Shown here: positions 1 to 7,882 of the stretch, in pieces
Layout: each line of letters begins with the position of its first letter
Numbering within the stretch: the stretch's first letter is position 1
Assembly: GCA_946480915.1 (NCBI GenBank)
Contig: CAMLLO010000024.1
Location: 1-64,000, forward strand
Source: an uncultured Sphingobacteriaceae bacterium
Lineage (GTDB): Bacteria > Bacteroidota > Bacteroidia > Sphingobacteriales > Sphingobacteriaceae
Direction of reading: 5' to 3'
Length of the DNA stretch: 64,000 bases
Made by a program: the position numbers and the translations under genes
Notes under the pieces: generated by a model
The model's input: the letters and a program-made list of their open reading frames with translations, nothing else
What the model was told of the DNA's origin: nothing
Database searches by the model: none

Positions 1-464
1 TAGCTCCGCTGAAGCTGTCTCATTTTTATGAGCATTATGCATACGATATTTATCCCCTGACAAATGCTCATGAACAGGTTGGAGCAGGAATGATTGCATC
101 ATTGGAAGAGGAAATGTCCGAAATCGACTTTCTTCATTTTGTTAAAGAACGCTTATCCGCCAAGGTTATCAGACATACCGCTTTAACAGGAAAGCCTGTG
201 AAGCGCGTAGCAGTTTGCGGTGGTTCAGGAAGTTTCTTGTTAAAGAACGCAATTGCAGCAAATGCTGATGTTTTTATCACTGCGGATTTTAAATATCATG
301 AGTTTTTTGATGCTGAAAATAAATTGGTGATCGCCGATGTGGGACATTTTGAAAGTGAGCAGTTTACACAGGAATTGTTGTTTGAAATTATTCGGAAAAA
401 TTTTGCTAACTTTGCCCTCCATTTAACAGAATATAACACAAACCCCATAAATTATCTAATTTAA
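1..464 (+). CDS. Nif3-like dinuclear metal-center protein, C-terminal part (5' end outside window)
   Basis: The frame is open from base 3 and stops at TAA 462-464, so the gene enters from the left. The first visible residues read APLKLSHFYEHYAYDIYPL and the frame later contains the glycine-rich stretch VAVCGGSGSFLL and the ending DVGHFESEQF. These match the C-terminal half of the Nif3 / YbgI (DUF34) family, which forms toroidal hexamers binding two metal ions; the His and Glu of GHFESE are family metal ligands. The molecular function of the family is unsettled despite the old name GTP cyclohydrolase I type 2. The stop overlaps the next start by one base (TAATG), so the two genes are probably translationally coupled. 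Confidence 0.88.
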   Translation, partial: APLKLSHFYEHYAYDIYPLTNAHEQVGAGMIASLEEEMSEIDFLHFVKERLSAKVIRHTALTGKPVKRVAVCGGSGSFLLKNAIAANADVFITADFKYHEFFDAENKLVIADVGHFESEQFTQELLFEIIRKNFANFALHLTEYNTNPINYLI

Positions 465-1213
465 TGGAACAAACAGTAGAACAGAAGCTTAAGGCTTTAT
501 ACGCACTGCAAAACATACATACGAAGGTTGACAAAATCAAGCAGGTACGTGGTGATCTTCCCATGGAAGTATCAGATTTAGAAGATGATGTTGCTGGTCT
601 TGAAACCCGTATTCAAAAAATAAAGGGTGAATTGGATGATTACGAAGATTCAATTGTTACCCGCAAAAACATGATCAGGGATGCTCTTGCTGCTGTTAAA
701 AAGTACGAGACCCAGTTGAATGAGGTTAAGAACAATCGTGAGTATGATGCTATTTCTAAAGAAATAGAAATACAGGGACTTGAAATTCAGGTTTGCGAAA
801 AGAAAATCAAAGAACTTGGTTTCGATATCACGAACAAAACTCAGGTTTACGAAAGCGCAGTAGCTGATCTTGAAAGCCGTCGTAAAGATTTAGAGATAAA
901 AAAAGCAGAGCTTGAGAATATTACTGCCGAAACTCAGAAAGAAGAAGATGAGTTATCTCAAAAAGCAAAAGAAGCAGAACAATTTATTGACGAGCGCTTA
1001 TTAACAGCTTATAATCGTCTTCGTAATAACTCTAAAAACGGATTAGCAGTGGTTACTATTCAGCGTGATTCTTGCTCTGGATGTTATAACCAAATACCTC
1101 CTCAGCGTCAGCTTGATATCCGTCAGCATAAAAAAGTTATCGTTTGCGAGCATTGCGGCCGTATTTTGGTTGATGAGGCGTTGGCAGGTGAGAAAATAGA
1201 AGAAGCGATCTAA
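464..1213 (+). CDS. C4 zinc-ribbon protein with long coiled coil
   Basis: This 249-residue protein has a highly charged, heptad-rich N-terminal region (about residues 10-180) that should form an antiparallel coiled coil. A C-terminal zinc ribbon follows, with Cys204, Cys207, Cys228 and Cys231 (CSGC and CEHC). The arrangement is that of the zf-RING_7 / HP0958-like family, whose members are proposed nucleic-acid-binding or chaperone-like proteins; the exact role is unknown. It starts at ATG 464, overlapping the stop of the Nif3-like gene, a pairing that is common in Bacteroidota. A strong hairpin terminator follows directly. Confidence 0.85.
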   Translation: MEQTVEQKLKALYALQNIHTKVDKIKQVRGDLPMEVSDLEDDVAGLETRIQKIKGELDDYEDSIVTRKNMIRDALAAVKKYETQLNEVKNNREYDAISKEIEIQGLEIQVCEKKIKELGFDITNKTQVYESAVADLESRRKDLEIKKAELENITAETQKEEDELSQKAKEAEQFIDERLLTAYNRLRNNSKNGLAVVTIQRDSCSGCYNQIPPQRQLDIRQHKKVIVCEHCGRILVDEALAGEKIEEAI

Positions 1214-1233
1214 TCAAGATTTCTAAAATTTAC

Positions 1234-1263
1234 AAAGCGGCTTATTATCAGGCCGCTTTTTTT
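1234..1263 (+). terminator. Intrinsic terminator after the zinc-ribbon gene
   Basis: AAAGCGGC at 1234-1241 pairs with GCCGCTTT at 1252-1259 around a 10-base loop, and a run of T residues follows. It lies between convergent genes and may act in both directions. Confidence 0.8.
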
Positions 1264-1268
1264 ATGCT

Positions 1269-1850
1269 TTATATTTTAGAATTAAACCTCCAGATTTTTT
1301 GAGGAGTAACACACAAATCTAAAGGAATGTCATGCCTGTTTACTTCCTCAATCCGTTCTTCGGGCTCAAAGTAGCAAGTGCCTGCCTTTATCACATCGGT
1401 TCTGCAGTCGGCCAGAAACCTGTCGTAAAAGCCTTTCCCATAACCAATTCTGTTTCCTTGCTTATCAAAGGCTAGCAGAGGAACGATAACCATGTCTATT
1501 AGTTTTGAATCAATTTCCTTACCATGCTCAGGCTCGGTAATGCCCCATTGATTCATGGCCAGAGGGGTATCGGTTTCCCAAAGAATATTTGTAAGGCTAT
1601 GATCTTCAGTATTGCTTTTTGGAAGGACGAATTTAAGTTGAGGGTATCTTTTTAGAAGGTGTTCTTTGAGCAAGAGACTATTAAACTCATGCTTTCCAGT
1701 AATAGGATAGTAAATGTGAACAATCTCAAGATTATCAAGTGAAATATCTTCAAAAATCTGCACGATAGCTATACTCAGGTTTTCCTGTTCATCAGGAAGA
1801 AGTTCCCTGCGTTTTTGTAAATAGATTGCTCGCAGCTCTTTTTTAGTCAC
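1269..1850 (-). CDS. 5-formyltetrahydrofolate cyclo-ligase
   Basis: This 193-residue protein should catalyse ATP-dependent conversion of 5-formyl-THF to 5,10-methenyl-THF in folate one-carbon metabolism. The family signature GYGKGFYDRF lies at residues 136-145, the basic N-terminal region (KKELRAIYLQKRREL) is typical, and the length fits the family. The start is GTG at 1850, because a TAACTTTG promoter box (1862 down to 1855) ends only four bases upstream and no better codon exists. It reads toward the zinc-ribbon gene and is separated from efp by a terminator, so it is probably monocistronic. Confidence 0.9.
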   Translation of the reverse strand: MTKKELRAIYLQKRRELLPDEQENLSIAIVQIFEDISLDNLEIVHIYYPITGKHEFNSLLLKEHLLKRYPQLKFVLPKSNTEDHSLTNILWETDTPLAMNQWGITEPEHGKEIDSKLIDMVIVPLLAFDKQGNRIGYGKGFYDRFLADCRTDVIKAGTCYFEPEERIEEVNRHDIPLDLCVTPQKIWRFNSKI

Positions 1851-1854
1851 TCAG

Positions 1855-1862
1855 CAAAGTTA
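1855..1862 (-). promoter_or_regulatory. -7 promoter box (TAACTTTG), cyclo-ligase gene
   Basis: TAACTTTG on the minus strand matches the Bacteroidota -7 consensus TAnnTTTG and ends four bases (CTGA) before the GTG start. No convincing -33 TTG is visible at the usual spacing. The closeness implies an mRNA with essentially no leader. Confidence 0.45.
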
Positions 1863-1919
1863 AAATAAAAAGTGTTCGCCTGGGGAGGGTGCAAGTTTTT
1901 AGAAAATAATTTCAAATAA

Positions 1920-1953
1920 AAAAGCGATCTCAAGTTCGTTTGAGATCGCTTTT
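1920..1953 (-). terminator. Intrinsic terminator downstream of efp
   Basis: A perfect 14-bp stem (1920-1933 with 1940-1953) closes a 6-base loop and is followed on the minus strand by a T-rich run. It separates efp from the cyclo-ligase gene. Confidence 0.85.
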
Positions 1954-1970
1954 TATAAGATTGAACGAAA

Positions 1971-2531
1971 TTATTTTACGCGCTCGATATATTCTCCTGT
2001 GCGGGTGTCAATTTTTATTTTATCGCCCAGGTTAATAAACATTGGCACCTTAATTTCCACTCCTGTTTCAACAGTTGCGCTCTTTAATGCATTCGTAGAC
2101 GTGTCGCCTTTTACAGCAGGTTCAGTATATGTGACCTCTAATTCGACACTTGTAGGCGCTTGTGCTATGATGGGCTCATCGCTTTCAAAAGCAATGATCA
2201 CGTTCATCCCGTCTTTTAAAAATCGCGCAGAATCGCCGAATAAAAATTTAGGGATGTTGAATTGTTCGTAGGTGGTATTGTCCATTACTACGAAAAAAAC
2301 GCCGTCATCGTATAAATATTGGTAATCGTTGGTTTCTACTCTGCAAATCTCTACCTCTTCATCTGTACGAAAACGGTATTCGACCAGCTTACCGGTTTTA
2401 ACGTTCCGCATACGAGCCTGATAAAACGCACGTAAATTTCCCGGTGTGCGGTGTAAAAATTCTTCAACTGTTACCAGTTCGCCATTGAATCTTAGAACAT
2501 TTCCGCTTTTAACATCTGAAGCTTTTGCCAT
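1971..2531 (-). CDS. efp: Translation elongation factor P
   Basis: EF-P binds between the ribosomal P and E sites and relieves stalling at polyproline motifs. The 186-residue length and three-beta-barrel architecture fit: a KOW-like N-terminal domain (1-65), a central OB domain, and a C-terminal OB domain ending DTRTGEYIERVK. The domain I loop reads TPGNLRAF, so the position modified as Lys in E. coli (beta-lysyl-Lys) is Asn32 here. The known lysine modification and the arginine rhamnosylation at the equivalent site are therefore not possible at this residue; Arg34 is two residues away. The start is ATG 2531, with a TATCTTTG box 20 bases upstream. Confidence 0.95.
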   Translation of the reverse strand: MAKASDVKSGNVLRFNGELVTVEEFLHRTPGNLRAFYQARMRNVKTGKLVEYRFRTDEEVEICRVETNDYQYLYDDGVFFVVMDNTTYEQFNIPKFLFGDSARFLKDGMNVIIAFESDEPIIAQAPTSVELEVTYTEPAVKGDTSTNALKSATVETGVEIKVPMFINLGDKIKIDTRTGEYIERVK

Positions 2532-2550
2532 AAAAAATTTGTTTGGGCCC

Positions 2551-2558
2551 CAAAGATA
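2551..2558 (-). promoter_or_regulatory. -7 promoter box (TATCTTTG) of efp, overlapping a GC palindrome
   Basis: TATCTTTG on the minus strand fits TAnnTTTG and lies 20 bases before the efp ATG. It overlaps a 13-bp palindrome at 2542-2554 (TTTGGG-C-CCCAAA), which could be an operator or the base of a 5' hairpin. No -33 TTG is seen at 19-21 bp. Confidence 0.4.
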
Positions 2559-2605
2559 AGGGAATTTACAAATGGTAAAAAGGCTAAATTTAGATTTGCC
2601 CGGTC

Positions 2606-3223
2606 TTATTTATAATCTGAAATCCTGATTTGCTGTTGACAAAAGGAATACTCATATTCCTGGTTAGAACAGATGATTACAGTTCTGCCCGGAGTATATT
2701 TTTGTATTAAATCAAGGTACCAGGATACTGCTTCGGCATCCAAATTTGAAGCGGGTTCATCAAGCAATAACAGCGGCGTATCAGAGCAAATAGCAAGAGC
2801 CAGCTTGGTCCGTTGCTTCATTCCTGATGAAAAATACTTAAGCGCCTTGTTTTTGGATTTTTGCAGATCAAGTATTTCCAAAATGTTTTTTTTATCCAGG
2901 CCGGATAAGTAGGATTTGAATTTGAAATGAAAGTCGATCATCTCAGATAGGGTGAACTCTTCTATTAGTTCCAGATAGGGAGCGGCAATACTCAAAGAAT
3001 GGTAAACCTCATCAGGATCGCAAGGCTTACCCCTTAGAAATATATCTATTGTGCCTTCGGATGGTGTGAGGCTGCCAGCAATTAATTGAAGCAGAGTAGA
3101 CTTGCCGGAGCCGTTCCTGCCTAATATGGCATATGAATTACCTTTTATAAACGAATAATTTACATCTCTGAATATCCAATCCCGGTTAAACCGCCGTCCG
3201 ATATTTTTCAGTGTAATTTCCAT
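2606..3223 (-). CDS. ABC transporter ATP-binding protein (lone ATPase)
   Basis: This 205-residue nucleotide-binding domain has a Walker A motif GRNGSGKST at residues 35-43, a signature-like SSGMKQR at 132-138 and Walker B LLLLDEP at 151-157. It ends soon after the switch region (VIICSN), so it is at the short end of the family. No permease is encoded nearby. The gene follows lpxA by only 12 bases on the same strand, so it is probably the distal gene of the lipid A operon. The signature resembles exporter-type ATPases (CcmA- or LptB-like), but I cannot assign a substrate. Confidence 0.85.
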   Translation of the reverse strand: MEITLKNIGRRFNRDWIFRDVNYSFIKGNSYAILGRNGSGKSTLLQLIAGSLTPSEGTIDIFLRGKPCDPDEVYHSLSIAAPYLELIEEFTLSEMIDFHFKFKSYLSGLDKKNILEILDLQKSKNKALKYFSSGMKQRTKLALAICSDTPLLLLDEPASNLDAEAVSWYLDLIQKYTPGRTVIICSNQEYEYSFCQQQIRISDYK

Positions 3224-3235
3224 ATCTCCGGCTTA

Positions 3236-4018
3236 TTAAGCGCCGGTGAATCCTCTCATAATTCCGCGATTAGAATTTCTGATAAAATCGAGAATTTCGT
3301 CGCGAATTTCTGTAGGTTGTTTTTCAGCTTCAATGACGTCCAATGCCGCACTTACGTTGTAGTTTTTTACAAACAGCGTACGATAGATGTCCTGTATTTC
3401 ATTAATATCATCAGAGCTGTAACCTCTTCTGCGAAGTCCAACCGAATTTATTCCAACATAAGAAAGCGGTTCTCGCGCAGCCTTAACATAAGGAGGAACA
3501 TCTTTGCGGACTAAAGAACCGCCAGTTACGAAGGCATGCGAGCCAACATTGCAAAACTGATGTATGGCCACCATTCCCGCTAAAACAACGTAATCACCCA
3601 CCGTTATATGTCCGGCGAGGGTTGTATTATTAGAGAATATGCAGAAATTACCTACTTCACAATCGTGCGCAATATGGCAATAGGCCATTATCAGGCAGTT
3701 GTTTCCTATTTTTGTTTTCCAACGGTCTTTGGTTCCGCGGTTTATTGTTACGCATTCGCGGATGGTGGTATTGTCGCCAATTTCAACCGTAGTATCTTCA
3801 CCATTATATTTCAAATCCTGTGGTGCTCCAGAAATTACAGCGCCAGGATAAATGCGACAGTTCTTGCCGATTCTTGCTCCATCCATTATTGTAACGTTGG
3901 GGCCTATCCATGTCCCTTCGCCTATTTCAACGTTTTTATGAATGGTAACAAAAGGTTCAATAACCACATTGTCAGCAATTTTTGCTTGTGGGTGTATGTA
4001 TGCTAGAGGTTGGATCAT
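3236..4018 (-). CDS. lpxA: Acyl-ACP--UDP-N-acetylglucosamine O-acyltransferase
   Basis: LpxA performs the first step of lipid A synthesis, transferring a 3-hydroxyacyl chain from ACP to O3 of UDP-GlcNAc in the cytoplasm. The 260-residue protein shows hexapeptide repeats of a left-handed beta helix over about residues 1-190 (for example VVIEPF, VEIGEG, ARIGKN), the catalytic region MAYCHIAHDCEVG, and the C-terminal helical domain (GLRRRGYS). Its ATG overlaps the lpxC-fabZ stop by one base (TAATG), showing tight operon coupling in the order lpxD, lpxC-fabZ, lpxA. Confidence 0.96.
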   Translation of the reverse strand: MIQPLAYIHPQAKIADNVVIEPFVTIHKNVEIGEGTWIGPNVTIMDGARIGKNCRIYPGAVISGAPQDLKYNGEDTTVEIGDNTTIRECVTINRGTKDRWKTKIGNNCLIMAYCHIAHDCEVGNFCIFSNNTTLAGHITVGDYVVLAGMVAIHQFCNVGSHAFVTGGSLVRKDVPPYVKAAREPLSYVGINSVGLRRRGYSSDDINEIQDIYRTLFVKNYNVSAALDVIEAEKQPTEIRDEILDFIRNSNRGIMRGFTGA

Positions 4019-5424
4019 TAGATTTCTTCGCTTGGTCTTCTTACAATTTGTGCCATTAATTCCGCTTCCACAACTACACGGTCTCCTACTAATCCTATTC
4101 CCTTCATTTGTGCAATTCCACGTCTTATGGGGGCAAGCAAATCACATTGGAAAATCAAGGTATCACCTGGTACAACCTTATCTTTAAAACGAGCGTTTTC
4201 TATCTTAAGGAACAATGTAATCCAATTTTCAGGGTCGGGAACAGTATTTAAAACCAATATGCCACCGGTTTGAGCCATTGCTTCAATCTGCAGAACTCCT
4301 GGAAATAATGGAGAACCCGGAAAATGACCTTTGAAGAATTCTTCATTCATCGTGATGTTTTTTAAACCCACCACATGACTTTTGGTTAATTCCAGAATTT
4401 TATCGATCATCAAAAATGGTTGCCTGTGCGGTAAAATATTCATGATCTGAACGGTATCGTACACAGGAGTTGCATTCGGATCGTATACTTTTACCCGCTT
4501 CTTGCTACGTTCCTTTTTTATCTGCGCTTTTATTTTTTTAGCGAAAGCAACGTTTGCCGCATGGCCAGGTCTGGCTGCCATTATGTGACCCTTGAGAGGC
4601 ACTCCCACAAGGGCTAAATCACCAATCATGTCTAATAATTTATGACGGGCGGGTTCGTTTTGATGACGTAGTTCAATGTTATTCAAGATACCTTCTTTGG
4701 CTACATCGATATCTTTTTTCTTGAATAATACTCCAAGTTTTTGAAGTTCTTCCTTGCTAACTTCTTTATCCACAACTACAATAGCGTTGTTTAAGTCACC
4801 ACCTTTTATCAGGTCGTGATCTAGAAGCATTTCAAGTTCATGCAGGAAACAGAAGGTGCGGCTGGATGCAATTTCTCTCTTAAACTCTGAAATGGTTGTA
4901 ATTGCGGCATGCTGGCTGCCCAATACAGGTGAGTTGTAATCGATCATGCAGGTAAAGCGATAGTCATCTAATGGCATCGCCACCATTTCGACTTTTCTGT
5001 CGGCTTCTGTATAATGAATGTTATGTGGAATGTGATAATACTCTCTTTCTGCCTCTTGTTCTTCAAAATCGGCAGCTTCTAATGCTTCGATAAACTTCAG
5101 GGAACTGCCATCCATTATTGGAGTTTCAGGCCCGTCAAGTTCAATTAATACGTTATCTACTTCAAGTCCAACCAGGGCCGCTAAAACGTGCTCAACGGTA
5201 TTAACACTGGCACCATTTTGAGATAGGTTCGTTCCGCGGGAGGTATCAGTAACATTATCCACATCGGCCTCAACAATAGGCTGACCTTCGATGTCAATAC
5301 GTTTAAATTTATACCCATGATTTTCTGGCGCCGGTTTGAATGTCATATTCACCGATTGTCCCGTGTGCAATCCGGTTCCGGAAATTGTAATTTCAGTTTT
5401 GATCGTCCTTTGTTTGATCGTCAT
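4018..5424 (-). CDS. lpxC/fabZ: Bifunctional LpxC-FabZ (UDP-3-O-acyl-GlcNAc deacetylase / 3-hydroxyacyl-ACP dehydratase)
   Basis: Two enzymes are fused in 468 residues. Residues 1-310 are LpxC, the Zn-dependent committed step of lipid A synthesis, with His79, the MDGSS motif (104-108) and the RHKLLDMIGD motif containing His261 and Asp265. Residues 325-468 are FabZ, the dehydratase of fatty-acid elongation, with HRQPFLMID (His333) and GHFPGSPLFPGVLQIEAMAQ (Glu381). The fusion is a known Bacteroidota trait. I chose ATG 5424 (MTIKQRTIK) because it matches the family N terminus; an upstream in-frame TTG at 5439 would butt against the lpxD stop. The fusion joins competing uses of 3-hydroxyacyl-ACP in one polypeptide. 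Confidence 0.95.
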   Translation of the reverse strand: MTIKQRTIKTEITISGTGLHTGQSVNMTFKPAPENHGYKFKRIDIEGQPIVEADVDNVTDTSRGTNLSQNGASVNTVEHVLAALVGLEVDNVLIELDGPETPIMDGSSLKFIEALEAADFEEQEAEREYYHIPHNIHYTEADRKVEMVAMPLDDYRFTCMIDYNSPVLGSQHAAITTISEFKREIASSRTFCFLHELEMLLDHDLIKGGDLNNAIVVVDKEVSKEELQKLGVLFKKKDIDVAKEGILNNIELRHQNEPARHKLLDMIGDLALVGVPLKGHIMAARPGHAANVAFAKKIKAQIKKERSKKRVKVYDPNATPVYDTVQIMNILPHRQPFLMIDKILELTKSHVVGLKNITMNEEFFKGHFPGSPLFPGVLQIEAMAQTGGILVLNTVPDPENWITLFLKIENARFKDKVVPGDTLIFQCDLLAPIRRGIAQMKGIGLVGDRVVVEAELMAQIVRRPSEEI

Positions 5425-5439
5425 TTCTAATAATAGCAA

Positions 5440-6477
5440 TTAATGATTGTTTCTTTCCTGAAGCTTGCGTTCCAGTTCTTCTATCCTGCGTTCTAAATCC
5501 GGCAAACGGTTAAGTACTACCTGGGCTCTCATGTGCTGATTATATGTGGTTGCAGGTGCTCCTGCCCATTTTTTTCCTTCGTCTTCTATCGAGCGGCTAA
5601 TACCCGATTTGGCCTGTATTTGAGTGCCTTTAGCTAATGTGATGTGACCCACGATCCCTACTTGCCCTCCGATGACACAGTTTTCGGCTATTTTTGTACT
5701 CCCGGATACACCTGTTTGAGATGCGATGACAGTATTTGCACCGATTTCAACATTATGCGCCAGCTGTATTAAGTTATCGAGTTTTACTCCTCTTCGTATA
5801 ACGGTAGAGCCCATTGTGGCTCTGTCAATAGAGGTATTTGATCCGATTTCTACGCCGTCTTCGATAATTACATTGCCGATCTGACTCACTTTTGAATAGG
5901 TACCATCTGCCTGAGGAGCAAATCCAAACCCATCGCTTCCGATAACTGTACTTGAATGGATCACGACGTCGTTCCCAATTTTACAGTCGTAATAAATTTT
6001 AACACCTGGGAAAAAAGTGGAGTTGTTGCCAATGACCACGTCATCTCCGATATACACCTGAGGATATATTTTGCTGTTGTCGCCTATTACGGCATTTGCG
6101 CCTATATATGCGAAAGCTCCTATATAAACATCCTTGCCAATGGTGGCACTTGGATGAATGAATGAGGGGTTTTCTATGCCGGTTTTATCACGTTTCAGTG
6201 TGTTGTATTGTTCTAATAGTATTGAAAATGCGCTATAGGCATCTTTAACGCGGATTAAAGTACTTGTATAAGGAGCAGACGGTACAAAGTCAGAACTAAC
6301 AATGACGATAGAAGCCTGAGTTTGATATAAGTACGGCTCATATTTTTTGTTAGCTAAAAACGAAAGGCAACCTTCGGTGGCTTCTTCTATTTTTGCTAAT
6401 CGATCTACTGTAACGTCCGGATTTCCATCCACTGTACCATTAAGTAAAATTCCGATCTGTTGGGCAGTAAATTGCAT
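5440..6477 (-). CDS. lpxD: UDP-3-O-(3-hydroxyacyl)glucosamine N-acyltransferase
   Basis: LpxD adds the second 3-hydroxyacyl chain to UDP-3-O-acyl-glucosamine. The sequence has the N-terminal uridine-binding domain (GCLSFLANKKYEPYLY at about 35-50), a long left-handed beta-helix of hexapeptide repeats, the catalytic region LIQLAHNVEIG, and a charged C-terminal helix (LNRLPDLERRIEELERKL). ATG 6477 gives the canonical beginning MQFTAQQIGILLNG and 345 residues; an upstream in-frame start at 6540 would add 21 atypical residues. It is first in the lpx operon, 15 bases from lpxC-fabZ. Confidence 0.95.
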   Translation of the reverse strand: MQFTAQQIGILLNGTVDGNPDVTVDRLAKIEEATEGCLSFLANKKYEPYLYQTQASIVIVSSDFVPSAPYTSTLIRVKDAYSAFSILLEQYNTLKRDKTGIENPSFIHPSATIGKDVYIGAFAYIGANAVIGDNSKIYPQVYIGDDVVIGNNSTFFPGVKIYYDCKIGNDVVIHSSTVIGSDGFGFAPQADGTYSKVSQIGNVIIEDGVEIGSNTSIDRATMGSTVIRRGVKLDNLIQLAHNVEIGANTVIASQTGVSGSTKIAENCVIGGQVGIVGHITLAKGTQIQAKSGISRSIEDEGKKWAGAPATTYNQHMRAQVVLNRLPDLERRIEELERKLQERNNH

Positions 6478-6548
6478 CGCCGCAAATTTAGGTGTTATTA
6501 GTATATGAACAAATTTTGAAGGAATTACTTCAAAAAACAATCAGACTT

Positions 6549-7787
6549 TTACCTTTCTGTGTGTTTTAAGTCTTTAATATAACAAAGAATGTGTTTTTCA
6601 ACGGTTTTTGAAAGTGCTTCAAGACTCGAATTATCGGATGCCTGTGTGATGTCTTTAATAGAACCATCCTTCATCAGGATGTTTATATTTTCGGCTCCAA
6701 CCCGATAAGCATTATTTTTTATTGTATCAGTAAAAACAAAATAAGATACCTCGTTTTCGTCAATTGGATATTCACGTAATGCATTACCTCCCAAGATACT
6801 TATAATTTTACGGTCGGCGGGCTCATCACTTATTTCTACCTGGTATAAATTTCTGCTTAACAGATTTTTGCACAACGTGGAAAGGATAAAATCGGTATGC
6901 GAGGCCCAAACTTTTACCGAGGTAAATATATCATAATCGTCTAAAAGAGTAAAGCACTCAAGGTTTTGCGGGTTATTCTTAAAATCGGCTTTGCTAATGG
7001 AGTTATTTAGAAAGTATGAAAAGTTAGGTGTTGCAAAAAGTTTGATCCCTTTACTCGCCAGGTGTTTAGCTCTGTCGAGGATTTTGACAAGCATCTGCTC
7101 CGCAGAAACCACTGTTTTATGCAGGTACACCTGCCAGTACATTAACCGTCGGGCGATTAGGAATTTCTCGACCGAGTAAATCCCTTTAACTTCTATGGCT
7201 AATTGGCCATTGGCAATGTCCAGCATTTTAATGATCCTGTCAAAGCCAATAATTCCTTCAGATACACCTGTAAAAAAACTATCCCGATTAAGGTAGTCAA
7301 GCCTGTCGATGTCCATTTGCCCTGATACCAGCTGAGGGAGGAAGGTTTTATGGTATTTATTATTAAATATTTCAAGCGCAAGCTCTAATCTGTTATCGAA
7401 CTCGCGGTTAAGATTATCCATTAATAAAGAAGAAATATGCTCATGTGAGATTCCTTCAACAATGGTGTGTTCTAAAGCATGCGAGTAGGGGCCGTGCCCT
7501 ATATCGTGCAGAAGTATAGCAATGGTTACGGCCTCTTCTTCTTCTGGTGTTATATTATGGCCCTTAGTTTTTAGAGTTTCGATCGCCATTCCCATTAAAT
7601 GCATTGCTCCTAAAGCATGATGAAAACGCGTATGTAGGGCACCCGGGTATACCAAATGAGTCATCCCCAACTGCTTTATATGTCGAAGCCGTTGAAAATA
7701 AGGGTGAGCAATTAAGTCGAATATTAAGTCCGAAGGAACAGTAATAAAGCCGTAAACGGGATCGTTAATTATTTTTTTCTTATTCAA
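6549..7787 (-). CDS. HD-domain phosphohydrolase (dGTPase/SAMHD1-like)
   Basis: The 412-residue protein carries the HD metal-binding signature: HH at 56-57, HDIGHGPYSHALEH beginning at His94-Asp95, and the later IDRLDYLNRD motif. This pattern is that of the YdhJ/YwfO-like branch related to SAMHD1 and dGTP triphosphohydrolases, so dNTP or another phosphoester hydrolysis is likely; the substrate cannot be read from the sequence. The start appears to be TTG 7787 (MNKKKIINDPVYGF), since no ATG precedes the conserved N terminus. It lies just upstream of lpxD on the same strand and is divergent from porX. Confidence 0.85.
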   Translation of the reverse strand: MNKKKIINDPVYGFITVPSDLIFDLIAHPYFQRLRHIKQLGMTHLVYPGALHTRFHHALGAMHLMGMAIETLKTKGHNITPEEEEAVTIAILLHDIGHGPYSHALEHTIVEGISHEHISSLLMDNLNREFDNRLELALEIFNNKYHKTFLPQLVSGQMDIDRLDYLNRDSFFTGVSEGIIGFDRIIKMLDIANGQLAIEVKGIYSVEKFLIARRLMYWQVYLHKTVVSAEQMLVKILDRAKHLASKGIKLFATPNFSYFLNNSISKADFKNNPQNLECFTLLDDYDIFTSVKVWASHTDFILSTLCKNLLSRNLYQVEISDEPADRKIISILGGNALREYPIDENEVSYFVFTDTIKNNAYRVGAENINILMKDGSIKDITQASDNSSLEALSKTVEKHILCYIKDLKHTER

Positions 7788-7882
7788 AATATGGGGTTGT
7801 TTGCAAAAATTGTCAATTTATCTGATACAAAAAACTACTTTTAGTGTTATAGCTTGGCTGAGTTATAAATATTAGCGTACAC

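Noticed and set aside
5425..5439. TTG 5439 as the lpxC-fabZ start
   Set aside because: It adds five residues not in the family and would start immediately after the lpxD stop; ATG 5424 matches the LpxC N terminus.
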